Below are positions 35,635 to 44,143 of a DNA stretch of 64,000 nucleotides, in pieces (positions within the stretch are counted from its first letter, which is position 1; each line of letters starts with the position of its first letter). The stretch is taken from the NCBI RefSeq assembly GCF_900129685.1, contig NZ_FQWM01000001.1, positions 62,001 through 126,000 on the forward strand, given 5' to 3'. Below the pieces are notes generated by a model. It ran no database searches. It was not told the DNA's origin and saw nothing but the letters and a program-made list of their open reading frames with translations. Source of the stretch: Cognatishimia maritima. GTDB lineage: Bacteria; Pseudomonadota; Alphaproteobacteria; Rhodobacterales; Rhodobacteraceae. The translations under genes and the position numbers were made by a program.

Positions 35635-37150
35635 TTGAACTGGCCTCGTATGCGGCGCGCAGCCGCTTGCGGTTCAGCTTGCCGTTCGGATTGGTTGGCA
35701 GGCTGCTTACCTTGATGAAAAGTCGGGGCTGCTTGTAACGCGCCAAGACCGATTTAGCAAAAGCTTCGATGCTTTCGATGGTCACACTGTCGTCAGCAAT
35801 GAAAAATGCGGCGATCACGTGGGTGTCAGCTTTGATTTCAACCTCGGTAACGGCGATCTGGTGCAGGCCCGGCATTGTGGAAAGCGCTTGCTCTACTTCT
35901 ACGGGGGAAACGCGAAAACCACCGGCATTCATCATGTCGTCTGCGCGGCCTTGGTAATGGATGCAGCCGTTTTTGGCCATGCAGCCAAGGTCGCCCGTTA
36001 AGAACCAGTCGCCCTTAAAGCGGGCTTCCGTTTCTGCAGGTGCGTTGACATAGCCCAGCATCAGGCCGGGATCATCGCGATGCACGGCGATTTGGCCAAT
36101 ATCACCAAGGGGCACGGGGCCGCCGCTGGTGACGATGGCGACCTTACGGCCTGTCTGTGGGTGTCCAAGTGATGCGGGGTCGCTGGCAACATGAGGGGCT
36201 TGCGATATGAAGGTGGAACATTCCGACATGCCAAAAGCTTCGTAGATGTTGGTGCCTGTGCGCCTTTGCCATTGTTCCCTTTGACGCGCCGGGAGTTTTT
36301 CCCCCGCTGACAGCGCATGGCGGAGATCCGGCAGGGTCAAAGCCCCTTCGGTTTGAAGCAGTTTTCGGAAGACCCCGGGCGCTGCCGCGAAAAGCGTTGC
36401 ACGGTGTTGACGGAGGATATCTGGCAAGTCTGCCAAGTCCGTACCCGGTGCAAGGATCAGGCTGGTGGCCCCGACGCTCCATGGGTCCAATAGGCCGGTG
36501 CCCATGGTGAACGTCCAGTTGAAGGCCCCAGCATGCAGCAGACGGTCAGTCGATTTCAGGTCATACCAATCGCGGATCATCATCTGCCGTGCCCAAATCG
36601 CACGATGCGCATGCATCACGGCGCGCGGCTGACCCGATGTGCCCGAAGTATAGACGATATAGGCTGGCCTATTTGCATCGCCCATGTGGAATTGCGCAGG
36701 CGGGCGCTTCTTGAGCGAAACAAGGTCGGTCTCTGTAAGCACAGGGCAGGGCGGGTTGCCCAGGGCAACGCCTTCGCAATGCAAGACAAGCGCCGGATCA
36801 AGGTCGGCGTATATCTTATTAACTTCTGGGTCCGTCAATTGGCTTGAGGTCGGAACGGACACCATACCTGCCGCTATGGCTGCCAGATGGGCAATCGGAT
36901 AGTCCGCCGTATTGCCAAGCCGCAGAACGATAAGATCGCCGGGATTTAATCCCTGTTCAAGAAACCCTTGAGCAAGACCCAGCACCGCCGACGTCAACTC
37001 GCCGTAAGTCATTGATGTTTCAGAACCACCACCGATGACGGACAGCGCAACCTTCTCTGCGCAGTCTTCGGCGCGTCGCAGCACATGCGCCGCCATATTG
37101 AAGGGCACAGGGCAGGGCAAAAAAGGGCCTTTATCGAACACAGACAGCAT
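35621..37150 (-). CDS. AMP-forming acyl-CoA synthetase-like enzyme
   Basis: A 509-residue class I adenylate-forming enzyme. Core motifs: YIVYTSGTSGQPRAVMHAHR (phosphate loop, about 162-182), YEAFGMSE (about 295), TGDLGCMAKNGCIHYQGRAD, and the C-terminal lysine motif NPNGKLNRKRL. The expected reaction activates a carboxylic acid with ATP and CoA. The acid is unknown; acetate- or benzoate-like substrates are candidates. It is divergent from the XRE-cupin regulator, 111 bases away, which may control it. Confidence 0.9.
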   Translation of the reverse strand: MLSVFDKGPFLPCPVPFNMAAHVLRRAEDCAEKVALSVIGGGSETSMTYGELTSAVLGLAQGFLEQGLNPGDLIVLRLGNTADYPIAHLAAIAAGMVSVPTSSQLTDPEVNKIYADLDPALVLHCEGVALGNPPCPVLTETDLVSLKKRPPAQFHMGDANRPAYIVYTSGTSGQPRAVMHAHRAIWARQMMIRDWYDLKSTDRLLHAGAFNWTFTMGTGLLDPWSVGATSLILAPGTDLADLPDILRQHRATLFAAAPGVFRKLLQTEGALTLPDLRHALSAGEKLPARQREQWQRRTGTNIYEAFGMSECSTFISQAPHVASDPASLGHPQTGRKVAIVTSGGPVPLGDIGQIAVHRDDPGLMLGYVNAPAETEARFKGDWFLTGDLGCMAKNGCIHYQGRADDMMNAGGFRVSPVEVEQALSTMPGLHQIAVTEVEIKADTHVIAAFFIADDSVTIESIEAFAKSVLARYKQPRLFIKVSSLPTNPNGKLNRKRLRAAYEASSNGSD

Positions 37151-37261
37151 GATCTCGTGCTAGTCAGGCTTTACCCCAAAGGCAAGGCCAGCCACCCCTT
37201 GGGCTTATTTACATGGTTGATCTGGCTTGATGTTTTTTTGGCGAAGGCCTAGAGACTTTTC

Positions 37262-37885
37262 ATGGCAGGACAGACACCAAAATCACTTATTCAAGTTGCC
37301 CGCGAAAACGGCGCGCAAGAAGCGGCAGAACCTTTGGATCTGGGCGTGCGCGTGCGCGAGTTGCGGAAGGCACGCAATTGGACGTTGGAACAGGCCGCAA
37401 ATCAGGCAGGTTTGGCGCGCTCGACTTTGTCAAAGATCGAAAATGGGCAAATGTCCCCGACCTATGACGCGCTGAAAAAACTGGCGGAGGGGCTGGAAAT
37501 TTCCGTGCCGCAGCTTTTCACGCCGCCTGTCAAAGGCCAGATCAATGGGCGCTTGGCGGTGACCAAACAGGGCGAAGGCGCAAGCCGACCGACCGCGACT
37601 TATGAACACGAACTGCTGGCTGAAAACCTGACCAAGAAAAACATGCTGCCTTATCGCGCGCGCGTTCGCGCCCGCAAGATGGAAGAATTTGACGGATGGG
37701 TGCGCCATGATGGCGAAGAATTCCTTTATGTTCTGACAGGCGTCATCAAGCTTTACACGGAATTCTACGAACCCATCGAAATGCGGCGCGGTGACAGCGC
37801 CTATTACGACAGCTCCATGGGGCACAATGTCATTTCTGTCAGCGAAGAAGACGCCAGCATCCTTTGGGTGACATCGCTGGTTTAA
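37262..37885 (+). CDS. XRE-family regulator with cupin domain
   Basis: A 207-residue regulator. The HTH_3 domain covers about residues 22-80 (LGVRVRELRKARNWTLEQAA, then GLARSTLSKIENGQMSPTYD). The C-terminal cupin lies at about 130-205 (DGWVRHDGEEFLYVLTGVIK, then GDSAYYDSSMGHNV). Such proteins usually sense a small ligand, often in amine, polyamine or sulfur metabolism. It is divergent from the acyl-CoA synthetase and convergent with the DUF1638 gene; the two stops share TTAA. Confidence 0.93.
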   Translation: MAGQTPKSLIQVARENGAQEAAEPLDLGVRVRELRKARNWTLEQAANQAGLARSTLSKIENGQMSPTYDALKKLAEGLEISVPQLFTPPVKGQINGRLAVTKQGEGASRPTATYEHELLAENLTKKNMLPYRARVRARKMEEFDGWVRHDGEEFLYVLTGVIKLYTEFYEPIEMRRGDSAYYDSSMGHNVISVSEEDASILWVTSLV

Positions 37886-38541
37886 CGATTTGCCAGCGAT
37901 TTGAGGCTCGTGGCCAGATCGCCGTATCCTGTAAACCGATGTTCAAAGGTCAGGCCCAGCCGGTCTGCGCAATCCTTGGCTTTTGCGACCAATGCCGGGT
38001 CATCTGTCTGCGCCTGATAGACCAGCTTTTCATAGTTACCAAAAATCATGTCGCGCAGTTCAGGATGCCGGTCCAACCCCATGGGTTTCCAGACAAAAGC
38101 ATCAAATTGCCGGACCAAAAAGTCGGTCAGATAGAAGCTGGTGAATTCGGTTTCGGACAGTTCGGCGAACCGGTCATTGCCTTCGTAGAAGCTATAGCAA
38201 TGCGGGCCGGAGACCATTTCGACACCAAGGTCTTTGCAAGTGGTTTGCAATAGCCCGCCCGTACCGCAATCGGCGTAGACAACGAAGATGTCGTCATAGT
38301 TTCCACGTTCACGGGTCACTACCTCGCGCACAGCTTCGGGGATTTTCTCAGGACGGATGTGGTAAATCGCAGGAAGGCAGGTCAGAACCATATGGTCCCA
38401 GCCATTGGCCTCTTTCAAGGCCAAGATTTCACGCGCCAGCGCCCCGCAGGCCAAGAGGAGAATGCGCCCGGTCTCGGACGTAGCTTCCAACCCCCGATCG
38501 GTCAGGTGTTCATCGCTGATATTCTGCAAAGTCTCGCTCAT
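37882..38541 (-). CDS. DUF1638 domain protein, probable methionine synthase accessory
   Basis: A 219-residue soluble protein of family DUF1638. Conserved-looking Cys and His occur at Cys32 (LLACGALAREI), Cys92 (VYADCGTGGLL), Cys102 and HC at 114-115 (GPHCYSFYEG), which could bind a metal or cofactor; that is inference. DUF1638 genes are often near corrinoid methyltransferases. I recall genetic evidence in Phaeobacter that a DUF1638 protein is needed for a split methionine synthase. It follows the corrinoid gene by 69 bases with an intrinsic terminator between them. ATG at 38541 or 38544. Confidence 0.88.
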   Translation of the reverse strand: MSETLQNISDEHLTDRGLEATSETGRILLLACGALAREILALKEANGWDHMVLTCLPAIYHIRPEKIPEAVREVVTRERGNYDDIFVVYADCGTGGLLQTTCKDLGVEMVSGPHCYSFYEGNDRFAELSETEFTSFYLTDFLVRQFDAFVWKPMGLDRHPELRDMIFGNYEKLVYQAQTDDPALVAKAKDCADRLGLTFEHRFTGYGDLATSLKSLANR

Positions 38542-38552
38542 CATTCCCTCAA

Positions 38553-38585
38553 ACAAAAAAGCCTGCGCATTTCAGGCGCAGGCTC
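38553..38585 (-). terminator. intrinsic terminator between the corrinoid protein and DUF1638 genes
   Basis: On the minus strand AGCCTGCGC and GCGCAGGCT form a 9-bp stem with a 7-nt loop, followed by six Ts. The T-tract ends only 12 bases before the DUF1638 ATG, so transcripts reaching DUF1638 must read through it or start within it. Confidence 0.8.
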
Positions 38586-38610
38586 TTGTGTCGTGATGTC
38601 TGACAAAAGA

Positions 38611-39309
38611 TCAGGCGCTTAGTGCGTTGTGCTTGCGGCCCATGAACTCTTTGGCGGTTTCCACTGCAACCGCAGCGTCACGGCAATAGGCATCGGCCCC
38701 GATGGCCTTGCCAAATTCTTCGTTCAACGGCGCGCCGCCAACCAAAACAATGTAGTCGTCGCGCAGGCCTTTTTCGACAAGCGTGTCGATCACGACTTTC
38801 ATGTAAGGCATTGTCGTGGTCAGCAGGGCCGACATGCCAAGAATGTCAGGCTGTTCGCTTTCCAGTGCGTCCAGATAGCTTTCCACGGCGTTGTTGATGC
38901 CCAGATCAACCACTTCGAAACCCGCGCCTTCCATCATCATGCCAACAAGGTTCTTGCCGATGTCGTGAATGTCACCTTTGACGGTGCCAATGACCATCTT
39001 GCCGACACGCGGTGCGCCGGTTTCCACCAGCAATGGTTTCAAAATCGCCATGCCACCTTTCATGGCGTTCGCGGCCAAAAGAACCTCTGGCACAAACAGG
39101 ATACCGTCGCGGAAATCGTGGCCCACGATGGTCATGCCGCCCACAAGCGCTTCGGTCAGAATGCGGTAAGGTGACCACCCGCGTTCGAGAAGGATGTTCA
39201 CACCTTCCTCGATTTCCTCTTTGAGACCATCGTAAAGGTCGTCAAACATCTGATCGACAAGCTCTTCGTCGTTCAGTTCCGACAGGATGATTTCTTCTTC
39301 GTCTGACAT
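38611..39309 (-). CDS. corrinoid (cobalamin-binding) protein of a split methionine synthase
   Basis: A 232-residue cytoplasmic protein. Residues about 10-100 form the helical cap domain (GMTIVGHDFRDGILFVPEVL, AANAMKGGMAILKPL). Residues 103-232 are the B12-binding Rossmann domain with GDIHDIGKN (His115 is the lower cobalt ligand), GMSALLTTTMPYM and LVGGAPL. It carries methyl groups between methyltransferases. The homocysteine methyltransferase module lies nearby at 40600, so a split MetH is the best reading; a methylamine- or betaine-type partner is the alternative. A terminator follows. Confidence 0.93.
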   Translation of the reverse strand: MSDEEEIILSELNDEELVDQMFDDLYDGLKEEIEEGVNILLERGWSPYRILTEALVGGMTIVGHDFRDGILFVPEVLLAANAMKGGMAILKPLLVETGAPRVGKMVIGTVKGDIHDIGKNLVGMMMEGAGFEVVDLGINNAVESYLDALESEQPDILGMSALLTTTMPYMKVVIDTLVEKGLRDDYIVLVGGAPLNEEFGKAIGADAYCRDAAVAVETAKEFMGRKHNALSA

Positions 39310-39379
39310 TCAACTGTTCCTAGGGGTGGCTTTTATGTGCCGTCTTCATCTCATTTTCTCGCCGAAAGTCATGGTTTAA

Positions 39380-39407
39380 TTCCGACCTCGGCGCGTTCAG
39401 TTCCGAC
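39380..39407. promoter_or_regulatory. direct repeats TTCCGAC spaced 21 bp in the divergent corrinoid/radical SAM region
   Basis: TTCCGAC occurs at 39380-39386 and 39401-39407, two helical turns apart. The second abuts a minus-strand TATAAG (39407-39412) that could be a -10 element for the corrinoid gene, although no matching -35 is clear. This spacing suits two dimers or half-sites of a regulator. The 193-base region shows no cobalamin-riboswitch box. Confidence 0.3.
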
Positions 39408-39502
39408 TTATAGACTGGTTTCACAGGGAATGCTTTTGAAAAAAATTCATTGAGATCATGTGAGGAATTGCATTTGTTCTCTTTTTGTTCCAGATTTATC
39501 TC

Positions 39503-40591
39503 ATGTCTGCCAATGATGAGATCACAATCGAACAGAAACGCCGCCGTGCACGCGGGGCCATCAGCAATGCAAGCGGTCGATATGAAACCGCAGAGCGGGT
39601 TGAAACGCATGACGGTTGGGACATTGCAGAAGATCGGGCCAGCTTTGTCACCCATGTTGTGGAAGAACATGCCAAGTCGATCATCACCCGGAATACTTCG
39701 CCCGATTTGCCGTTTGATCGGTCCATCAACATGTACCGTGGCTGCGAACATGGTTGCATCTATTGTTTTGCGCGCCCGACGCACGCCTATCTGGGGTATT
39801 CGCCCGGCCTTGATTTTGAAACGCGATTGATCGCCAAGGTCAATGCCGCGGCGCTGCTGGACAATGAGTTGCGCAAAAGGGGTTATGGGGTGGCTCCGAT
39901 AGCGATTGGTACCAATACTGACCCCTATCAGCCGATCGATAAATCGCTGCAATTGATGCGGGAATGCCTTTCGGTCTTGCAGAATTTCCATCACCCGGTG
40001 GCGATTGTCACCAAAGGCACTCTGATAGAACGGGACATTGATATACTGTCTGACATGGCGGCGCAGGGGCTTGTGCATGTGGGAGTGTCTGTCACCTCGC
40101 TTGACAATCGCACCTCGCGGCTGATGGAGCCTCGGGCGCCGGTTCCTGCGCGGCGGCTGGCCTTGATCGAAAGGTTGTCAAAGGCGGGCATCCCGGTGCG
40201 TGTGATGCTGGCGCCGATTGTGCCGGGCATCAACGATCACGAAATTGAACGTATCTTTGGATCTGCCGCGCAAGCCGGGGCCAAGGCGGCCAGTTGGATT
40301 GCGCTTCGGTTGCCGCTTGAGGTGTCGGACCTGTTTCAAGAGTGGCTGAAGGCTCATTTCCCGGATCGCGCGGGTAAAGTGATGAAGCAAGTCTGCGACA
40401 TGCATGGCGGTCAACCCTACGACCCCGAATGGGGCAAACGCATGCGCGGAGAGGGGCATTACGCCGAAATCATGGCCCATCGTGCAGCGCTTGCGATGCG
40501 CAAAAACGGGTTGGTGAAACACCTACCAGCCCTGCGCACCGATCTTTTTGCGGTGCCCTATGAACAGGGCAACCAACTGAGTTTGTTCTGA
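39503..40591 (+). CDS. PA0069-family radical SAM protein
   Basis: A 362-residue protein with the radical SAM cluster motif in YRGCEHGCIYCFARPTH (CxxxCxxC). Further family blocks are IAIGTNTDPYQPID, VTKGTLIERDIDIL and LAPIVPGINDHEIE. It is of the spore-photoproduct-lyase-like type; the substrate is not known. ATG at 39503 (MSANDEITIEQKRRRARG). It lies between the corrinoid gene and the homocysteine methyltransferase gene on the opposite strand; I recall the same order in other Roseobacters. Confidence 0.9.
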   Translation: MSANDEITIEQKRRRARGAISNASGRYETAERVETHDGWDIAEDRASFVTHVVEEHAKSIITRNTSPDLPFDRSINMYRGCEHGCIYCFARPTHAYLGYSPGLDFETRLIAKVNAAALLDNELRKRGYGVAPIAIGTNTDPYQPIDKSLQLMRECLSVLQNFHHPVAIVTKGTLIERDIDILSDMAAQGLVHVGVSVTSLDNRTSRLMEPRAPVPARRLALIERLSKAGIPVRVMLAPIVPGINDHEIERIFGSAAQAGAKAASWIALRLPLEVSDLFQEWLKAHFPDRAGKVMKQVCDMHGGQPYDPEWGKRMRGEGHYAEIMAHRAALAMRKNGLVKHLPALRTDLFAVPYEQGNQLSLF

Positions 40592-40599
40592 GTTTCCGA

Positions 40600-41610
40600 T
40601 TAGCCCCGGCGACGGCGACGGCGTTTTGGTGCGTCTCCGCCTTCTTCGGTGCCGTCCTGCGCGGAAGAAAAACCGCCGAGGGCTTCGGTGATCTTTTCTA
40701 GCGATGGGCGATCCGATTTTTCGCGTGTTTCCAGCGCTTCTTTCATGGCCACCAGATGCTCACCCTTGGTGCCACAGCAGCCGCCGATGATCGTTGCACC
40801 TGCATCGCGCGCCATGACAGCATATTCCGCCATCAGGGGCGGTGTGCCGTCATAATGAATGTGCCCGTCTTCATATTTCGGGATGCCCGCATTGCCTTTG
40901 GAAATAATCGGGCGCTCTGTGCCTTGTGCCGAAAAGCCCAAAACTGTGCGCAGCAAATCAGACGCGCCTACGCCGCAGTTTGCGCCAAAGCCAATTGGTG
41001 GATTGGGCAGGTCTTCGACCAGTTTCACAAGATCAGCAGAGGTCACACCCATCATGGTGCGCCCTGCGGTATCAAAACTCATTGTGCCACACCAAGGCAT
41101 GCCAGCCAGCGCAAAACCTTCAGCGGCGGCGCGGAATTCTTCGGGGGCCGAAATGGTTTCCAGCCACAGCACGTCTGCGCCGCCTTCTTTCAGCCCCTCA
41201 GCCTGTTCATGGAACATCTCAACCGCGCTCTCATGGGACAGAGACCCGACAGGCTGCATGATTTCGCCGGTCGGGCCGACTGAGCCAGCAACGACAACTG
41301 TACGACCAGAGGCGTCAGCAACTTCGCGGCCAAGCTCTGCGGCGATGCGGTTCAATTCTCGCACGCGCTTTTCTGCATTGTGTAGTTTCAGACGCGAGGC
41401 ATTGCCGCCAAAAGAATTGGTCAGGAAAAGGTCGCTCCCTGCATCCACGGCGATCCGATAAAGCGCCTTGATCTTTTCAGGTTCATCGACATTCCAAAGC
41501 TCTGGGGCATCGCCTGACATCAAGCCCATGTTGAACAGGTTGGTGCCAGTTGCGCCGTCTGCCAACAGCCAGTCGCGTGTTTCCAGCAGGCGGGTCAGTG
41601 CGTTTGTCAT
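40600..41610 (-). CDS. bmt: homocysteine S-methyltransferase module (split methionine synthase or betaine type)
   Basis: A 336-residue Hcy-binding TIM barrel. The zinc ligands are Cys212 (FGANCGVG) and the CysCys pair 278-279 (GGCCG). It starts DWLLADGATGTNLF, as in MetH and BHMT. It lacks pterin and B12 domains. Databases commonly call such proteins betaine-homocysteine methyltransferase. Its place beside a corrinoid protein and DUF1638 favours the homocysteine subunit of a split cobalamin-dependent methionine synthase. ATG at 41610 has AAGGA 8 bases upstream. An odd KRRRRRRG tail ends the protein. Confidence 0.9.
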   Translation of the reverse strand: MTNALTRLLETRDWLLADGATGTNLFNMGLMSGDAPELWNVDEPEKIKALYRIAVDAGSDLFLTNSFGGNASRLKLHNAEKRVRELNRIAAELGREVADASGRTVVVAGSVGPTGEIMQPVGSLSHESAVEMFHEQAEGLKEGGADVLWLETISAPEEFRAAAEGFALAGMPWCGTMSFDTAGRTMMGVTSADLVKLVEDLPNPPIGFGANCGVGASDLLRTVLGFSAQGTERPIISKGNAGIPKYEDGHIHYDGTPPLMAEYAVMARDAGATIIGGCCGTKGEHLVAMKEALETREKSDRPSLEKITEALGGFSSAQDGTEEGGDAPKRRRRRRG

Positions 41611-41700
41611 GGTCGGGTCCTTTGCGGGAGTCGTCATCGTGATTTGCGTCCCCCATGACACGACCGCGCGCGAAGGACAAATGCAATCTCTTCACGATGA

Positions 41701-43590
41701 TTATGAGGGCAGGGTGGTCACCTGCGACGATGCCAACGCGAATGCGGGGCGAAGTGGTTTCGCGCGCCTCACGGACCGGATCAGATCAAGCGCCGCCAGC
41801 AACAGCTGAGCGCGGCCAGGCGCTGCCAGATAAAGCGGCTGCCATCGCGGGTGAAAACTGGCCTTGAATTGGCGCAGACCTGGGCCACCAGCCTTTGCAA
41901 AGAATTTTGAACGCAGCCATTTTTCAAAGCCGCAATGCCAGCCCAAAGCGCCGGCTGGGGTGGCGGCCAATGAAACGCAAGGAACAAGGTTTTTATGTGC
42001 GGTTTCAATCGCTTGCTGAACAAGCATATGCATGGTTCCATCCTGCGCGTCTGGTCGTGCGCGCATCAGATCGAGACACCATTCATGTGACGTTTTGTGC
42101 AGGGTGATAAAGCCAATCAGTCGGTCATTGTCATAAGCCAGAAACACGGCCTGACGCGCGACATAAGTCTCTTCGAATTGCCCCATCGACAGGCCGCGCG
42201 CGCCGCCGTGGCTGTTTTCCCAGAGTTTTGAAACCTCCGCCATTGCGCCAAGCGGCAGGTGATCTGTGGCATGAGTTATTTTCACGCCGGATTTCTCGGC
42301 CTGTCGCAGCTTGCGCCGCAGTTGCCGAAAGTTTGAACCGGCAAGTTTGGACGTAACATGCGTTTCAGTGGAAATCAGCGCTTCGTCGGATATGTGCACA
42401 ACGCTCCAGCCCGCGCGCCGCGCGTGAACCGCGTGGCGTTTGGTGATTTTGTATTTGCAGACGATCCGGTTTTGCTCTTTTGCAATCCGCTTCAAAGAGG
42501 AGACCAGATCAGAAGTTTGCCCCATCACCGGATCAAAGAGGGCGGTCAGTGTTTGCCCCGTGCGCACCACACCGCAGGCACCCGCCGTGCAATGCAGGAT
42601 CGCACCGCCGTTCTGGCGTACGACACCCAATTCAGCGCGGGCGGTCATCTGGCTTAGGGCAGAGTCAATACAGCCATCCACGCTGAGCGCCCAATCGTCG
42701 CCTTTGCGCGCCATGGGCCGCAATAGGGCGATGCCGCCCAGGATTGCAGGGATGGCATAATAGACAATGCGAAACGCGAGGATTGCAGCCATCAGCTCTG
42801 TTTCGGGCAGATGGGGTAACAGGGCCAGCACGGTCAGTTCAAAAGGACCAACACCGCCGGGCGTACCAGACAGGATCGCAGCACCGAGCGCAATCAGATA
42901 GACCGGCAAAAGCTGTGCAATCGTGAGGTCAAGCCCCGCAGGCAACAGCGCCCAAAAGGCGACGCATGCAGCGACGACATCCAACAAACAGAAGCCGGCC
43001 AGCGCAGCGATTGCAGGCAGCGTGGGCAGTTCAAACGTGCGTCCCGCGCGGTTGAGAACGGGCTTTAGAAAAGCAAGCGCCAGCACCCCGGTCGAAATGG
43101 CAAGGACAGAGCAAGGGATGGCGAGATGAACACCCGAATTTGGCACGATCAATACGGCAGCGGATGTAATTGCAGCCCAACAGGCTAAGAAGCTGATTGT
43201 GACAAAGGCAGTAATTTTGGCGCTGGTGACAAGGCTTTGCCCCGACTGCATACGCCAGCGTATAAAAGTGCCTACCACTGCACCGGCACCGGTGGTCTGC
43301 CCAATTGCGATGGCTGTGGCACCCGTGATCGTGGCGCGATGCACTGGGGTTCCGGTCCGAAAATGGCGGTGGGCAATCACATCATATCGCGCAATGGCCC
43401 AGAAGCTGACCATGGTGGCGCAAAGCGCCATGACCCAATGCAATGGATGAACGGCGAGAACGGCAGTCCAAAGCTGTGCAAAGTCGATATGCTGGAGTTG
43501 ATCGTAAAGTGCAAAACAGCAAATCGCCCCGATACCAATCGGAATGAGATGCCGCAGCACAGTTCTTGTGCGACGGAGAGCCTGCCCCAA
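41701..43590 (-). CDS. MprF-like phosphatidylglycerol lysyltransferase/flippase
   Basis: A 629-residue membrane protein. The N-terminal half has about eight helices of the flippase type (ISFLACWAAITSAAVLIVP, GTPGGVGPFELTVLALLP). The C-terminal half from about residue 310 is a GNAT-like DUF2156 synthase domain (FRQLRRKLRQAEKSGVKI, and the terminal KASFHPRWQPLYLA). MprF proteins move an amino acid from aminoacyl-tRNA to phosphatidylglycerol and flip the product, lowering negative surface charge. The amino acid used here is unknown. It is a single gene upstream of DUF1476, with 176 bases between. Confidence 0.88.
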   Translation of the reverse strand: MGQALRRTRTVLRHLIPIGIGAICCFALYDQLQHIDFAQLWTAVLAVHPLHWVMALCATMVSFWAIARYDVIAHRHFRTGTPVHRATITGATAIAIGQTTGAGAVVGTFIRWRMQSGQSLVTSAKITAFVTISFLACWAAITSAAVLIVPNSGVHLAIPCSVLAISTGVLALAFLKPVLNRAGRTFELPTLPAIAALAGFCLLDVVAACVAFWALLPAGLDLTIAQLLPVYLIALGAAILSGTPGGVGPFELTVLALLPHLPETELMAAILAFRIVYYAIPAILGGIALLRPMARKGDDWALSVDGCIDSALSQMTARAELGVVRQNGGAILHCTAGACGVVRTGQTLTALFDPVMGQTSDLVSSLKRIAKEQNRIVCKYKITKRHAVHARRAGWSVVHISDEALISTETHVTSKLAGSNFRQLRRKLRQAEKSGVKITHATDHLPLGAMAEVSKLWENSHGGARGLSMGQFEETYVARQAVFLAYDNDRLIGFITLHKTSHEWCLDLMRARPDAQDGTMHMLVQQAIETAHKNLVPCVSLAATPAGALGWHCGFEKWLRSKFFAKAGGPGLRQFKASFHPRWQPLYLAAPGRAQLLLAALDLIRSVRRAKPLRPAFALASSQVTTLPS

Positions 43591-43675
43591 ATTCGTGTCC
43601 TCAGTATATTAGGTCCCGTCGTATCCATTCTGGTCGACAGGTTGGAAGGAACCATAACTGGGGCTGATTTAAAGC

Positions 43676-43714
43676 AGGTTTAAAACGAGCGGCATGCGAC
43701 ACATATTCCGCTCG
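43676..43714 (-). terminator. terminator of the ATPase zeta-subunit gene
   Basis: On the minus strand CGAGCGG and CCGCTCG (plus 43708-43714 and 43686-43692) form a 7-bp stem with a 15-nt loop, followed by TTTTAAA. It starts about 50 bases past the stop codon at 43767. Confidence 0.6.
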
Positions 43715-43766
43715 CTTTGTGGGTGTTTTTGCAACAGGTGACCGAGGTCACGCATCCGTAAAGGGA

Positions 43767-44087
43767 TTACGCGTTTGGATCAGCCGCCAATTGACCTTTG
43801 GCTTGCAGCAAGCATTCGCGGCGTTTGGCGCGGATGGTGTCAGATGGCACTTTGCCCTCAAGGTCAGCCGTGACCTTGCGGATCACGTCTTCGTCGCCAG
43901 CTTCTTCAAAGTCAGCCACGATGACAGATTTTGCATAGGCAGCGGCATCATCGCCTGTTTTGCCCATCAGCTCTGCGGCCCAAAGGCCAAGCAATTTGTT
44001 TGCTCGTGCCTCTGCTTTAAAGTTCATTTCTTCATCATGTGCGAATTTTGCTTCAAAGCTCTTTTCGCGATCGTCAAACGTGTTCAT
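43767..44087 (-). CDS. DUF1476 protein, F1Fo-ATPase inhibitor zeta subunit
   Basis: A 106-residue, mostly helical cytoplasmic protein. The N-terminus NTFDDREKSFEAKFAHDEEM is the family signature; in Paracoccus the zeta subunit's N-terminus enters the F1 rotor and blocks ATP hydrolysis. Four helices are predicted. It is divergent from purC, 156 bases apart. ATP synthase genes are not in the window, as is normal for this family. Confidence 0.92.
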   Translation of the reverse strand: MNTFDDREKSFEAKFAHDEEMNFKAEARANKLLGLWAAELMGKTGDDAAAYAKSVIVADFEEAGDEDVIRKVTADLEGKVPSDTIRAKRRECLLQAKGQLAADPNA

Positions 44088-44143
44088 GGCCTACCTCTTG
44101 GAATTTAACGCGTTTCCTTAATGATATGCGCAGATCGCGCAGA

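Noticed and set aside
39310-39502. Possible cobalamin or SAM/SAH riboswitch before the corrinoid gene
   Set aside because: I could not find the B12 box or a recognisable SAM or SAH core on the minus strand in this gap.
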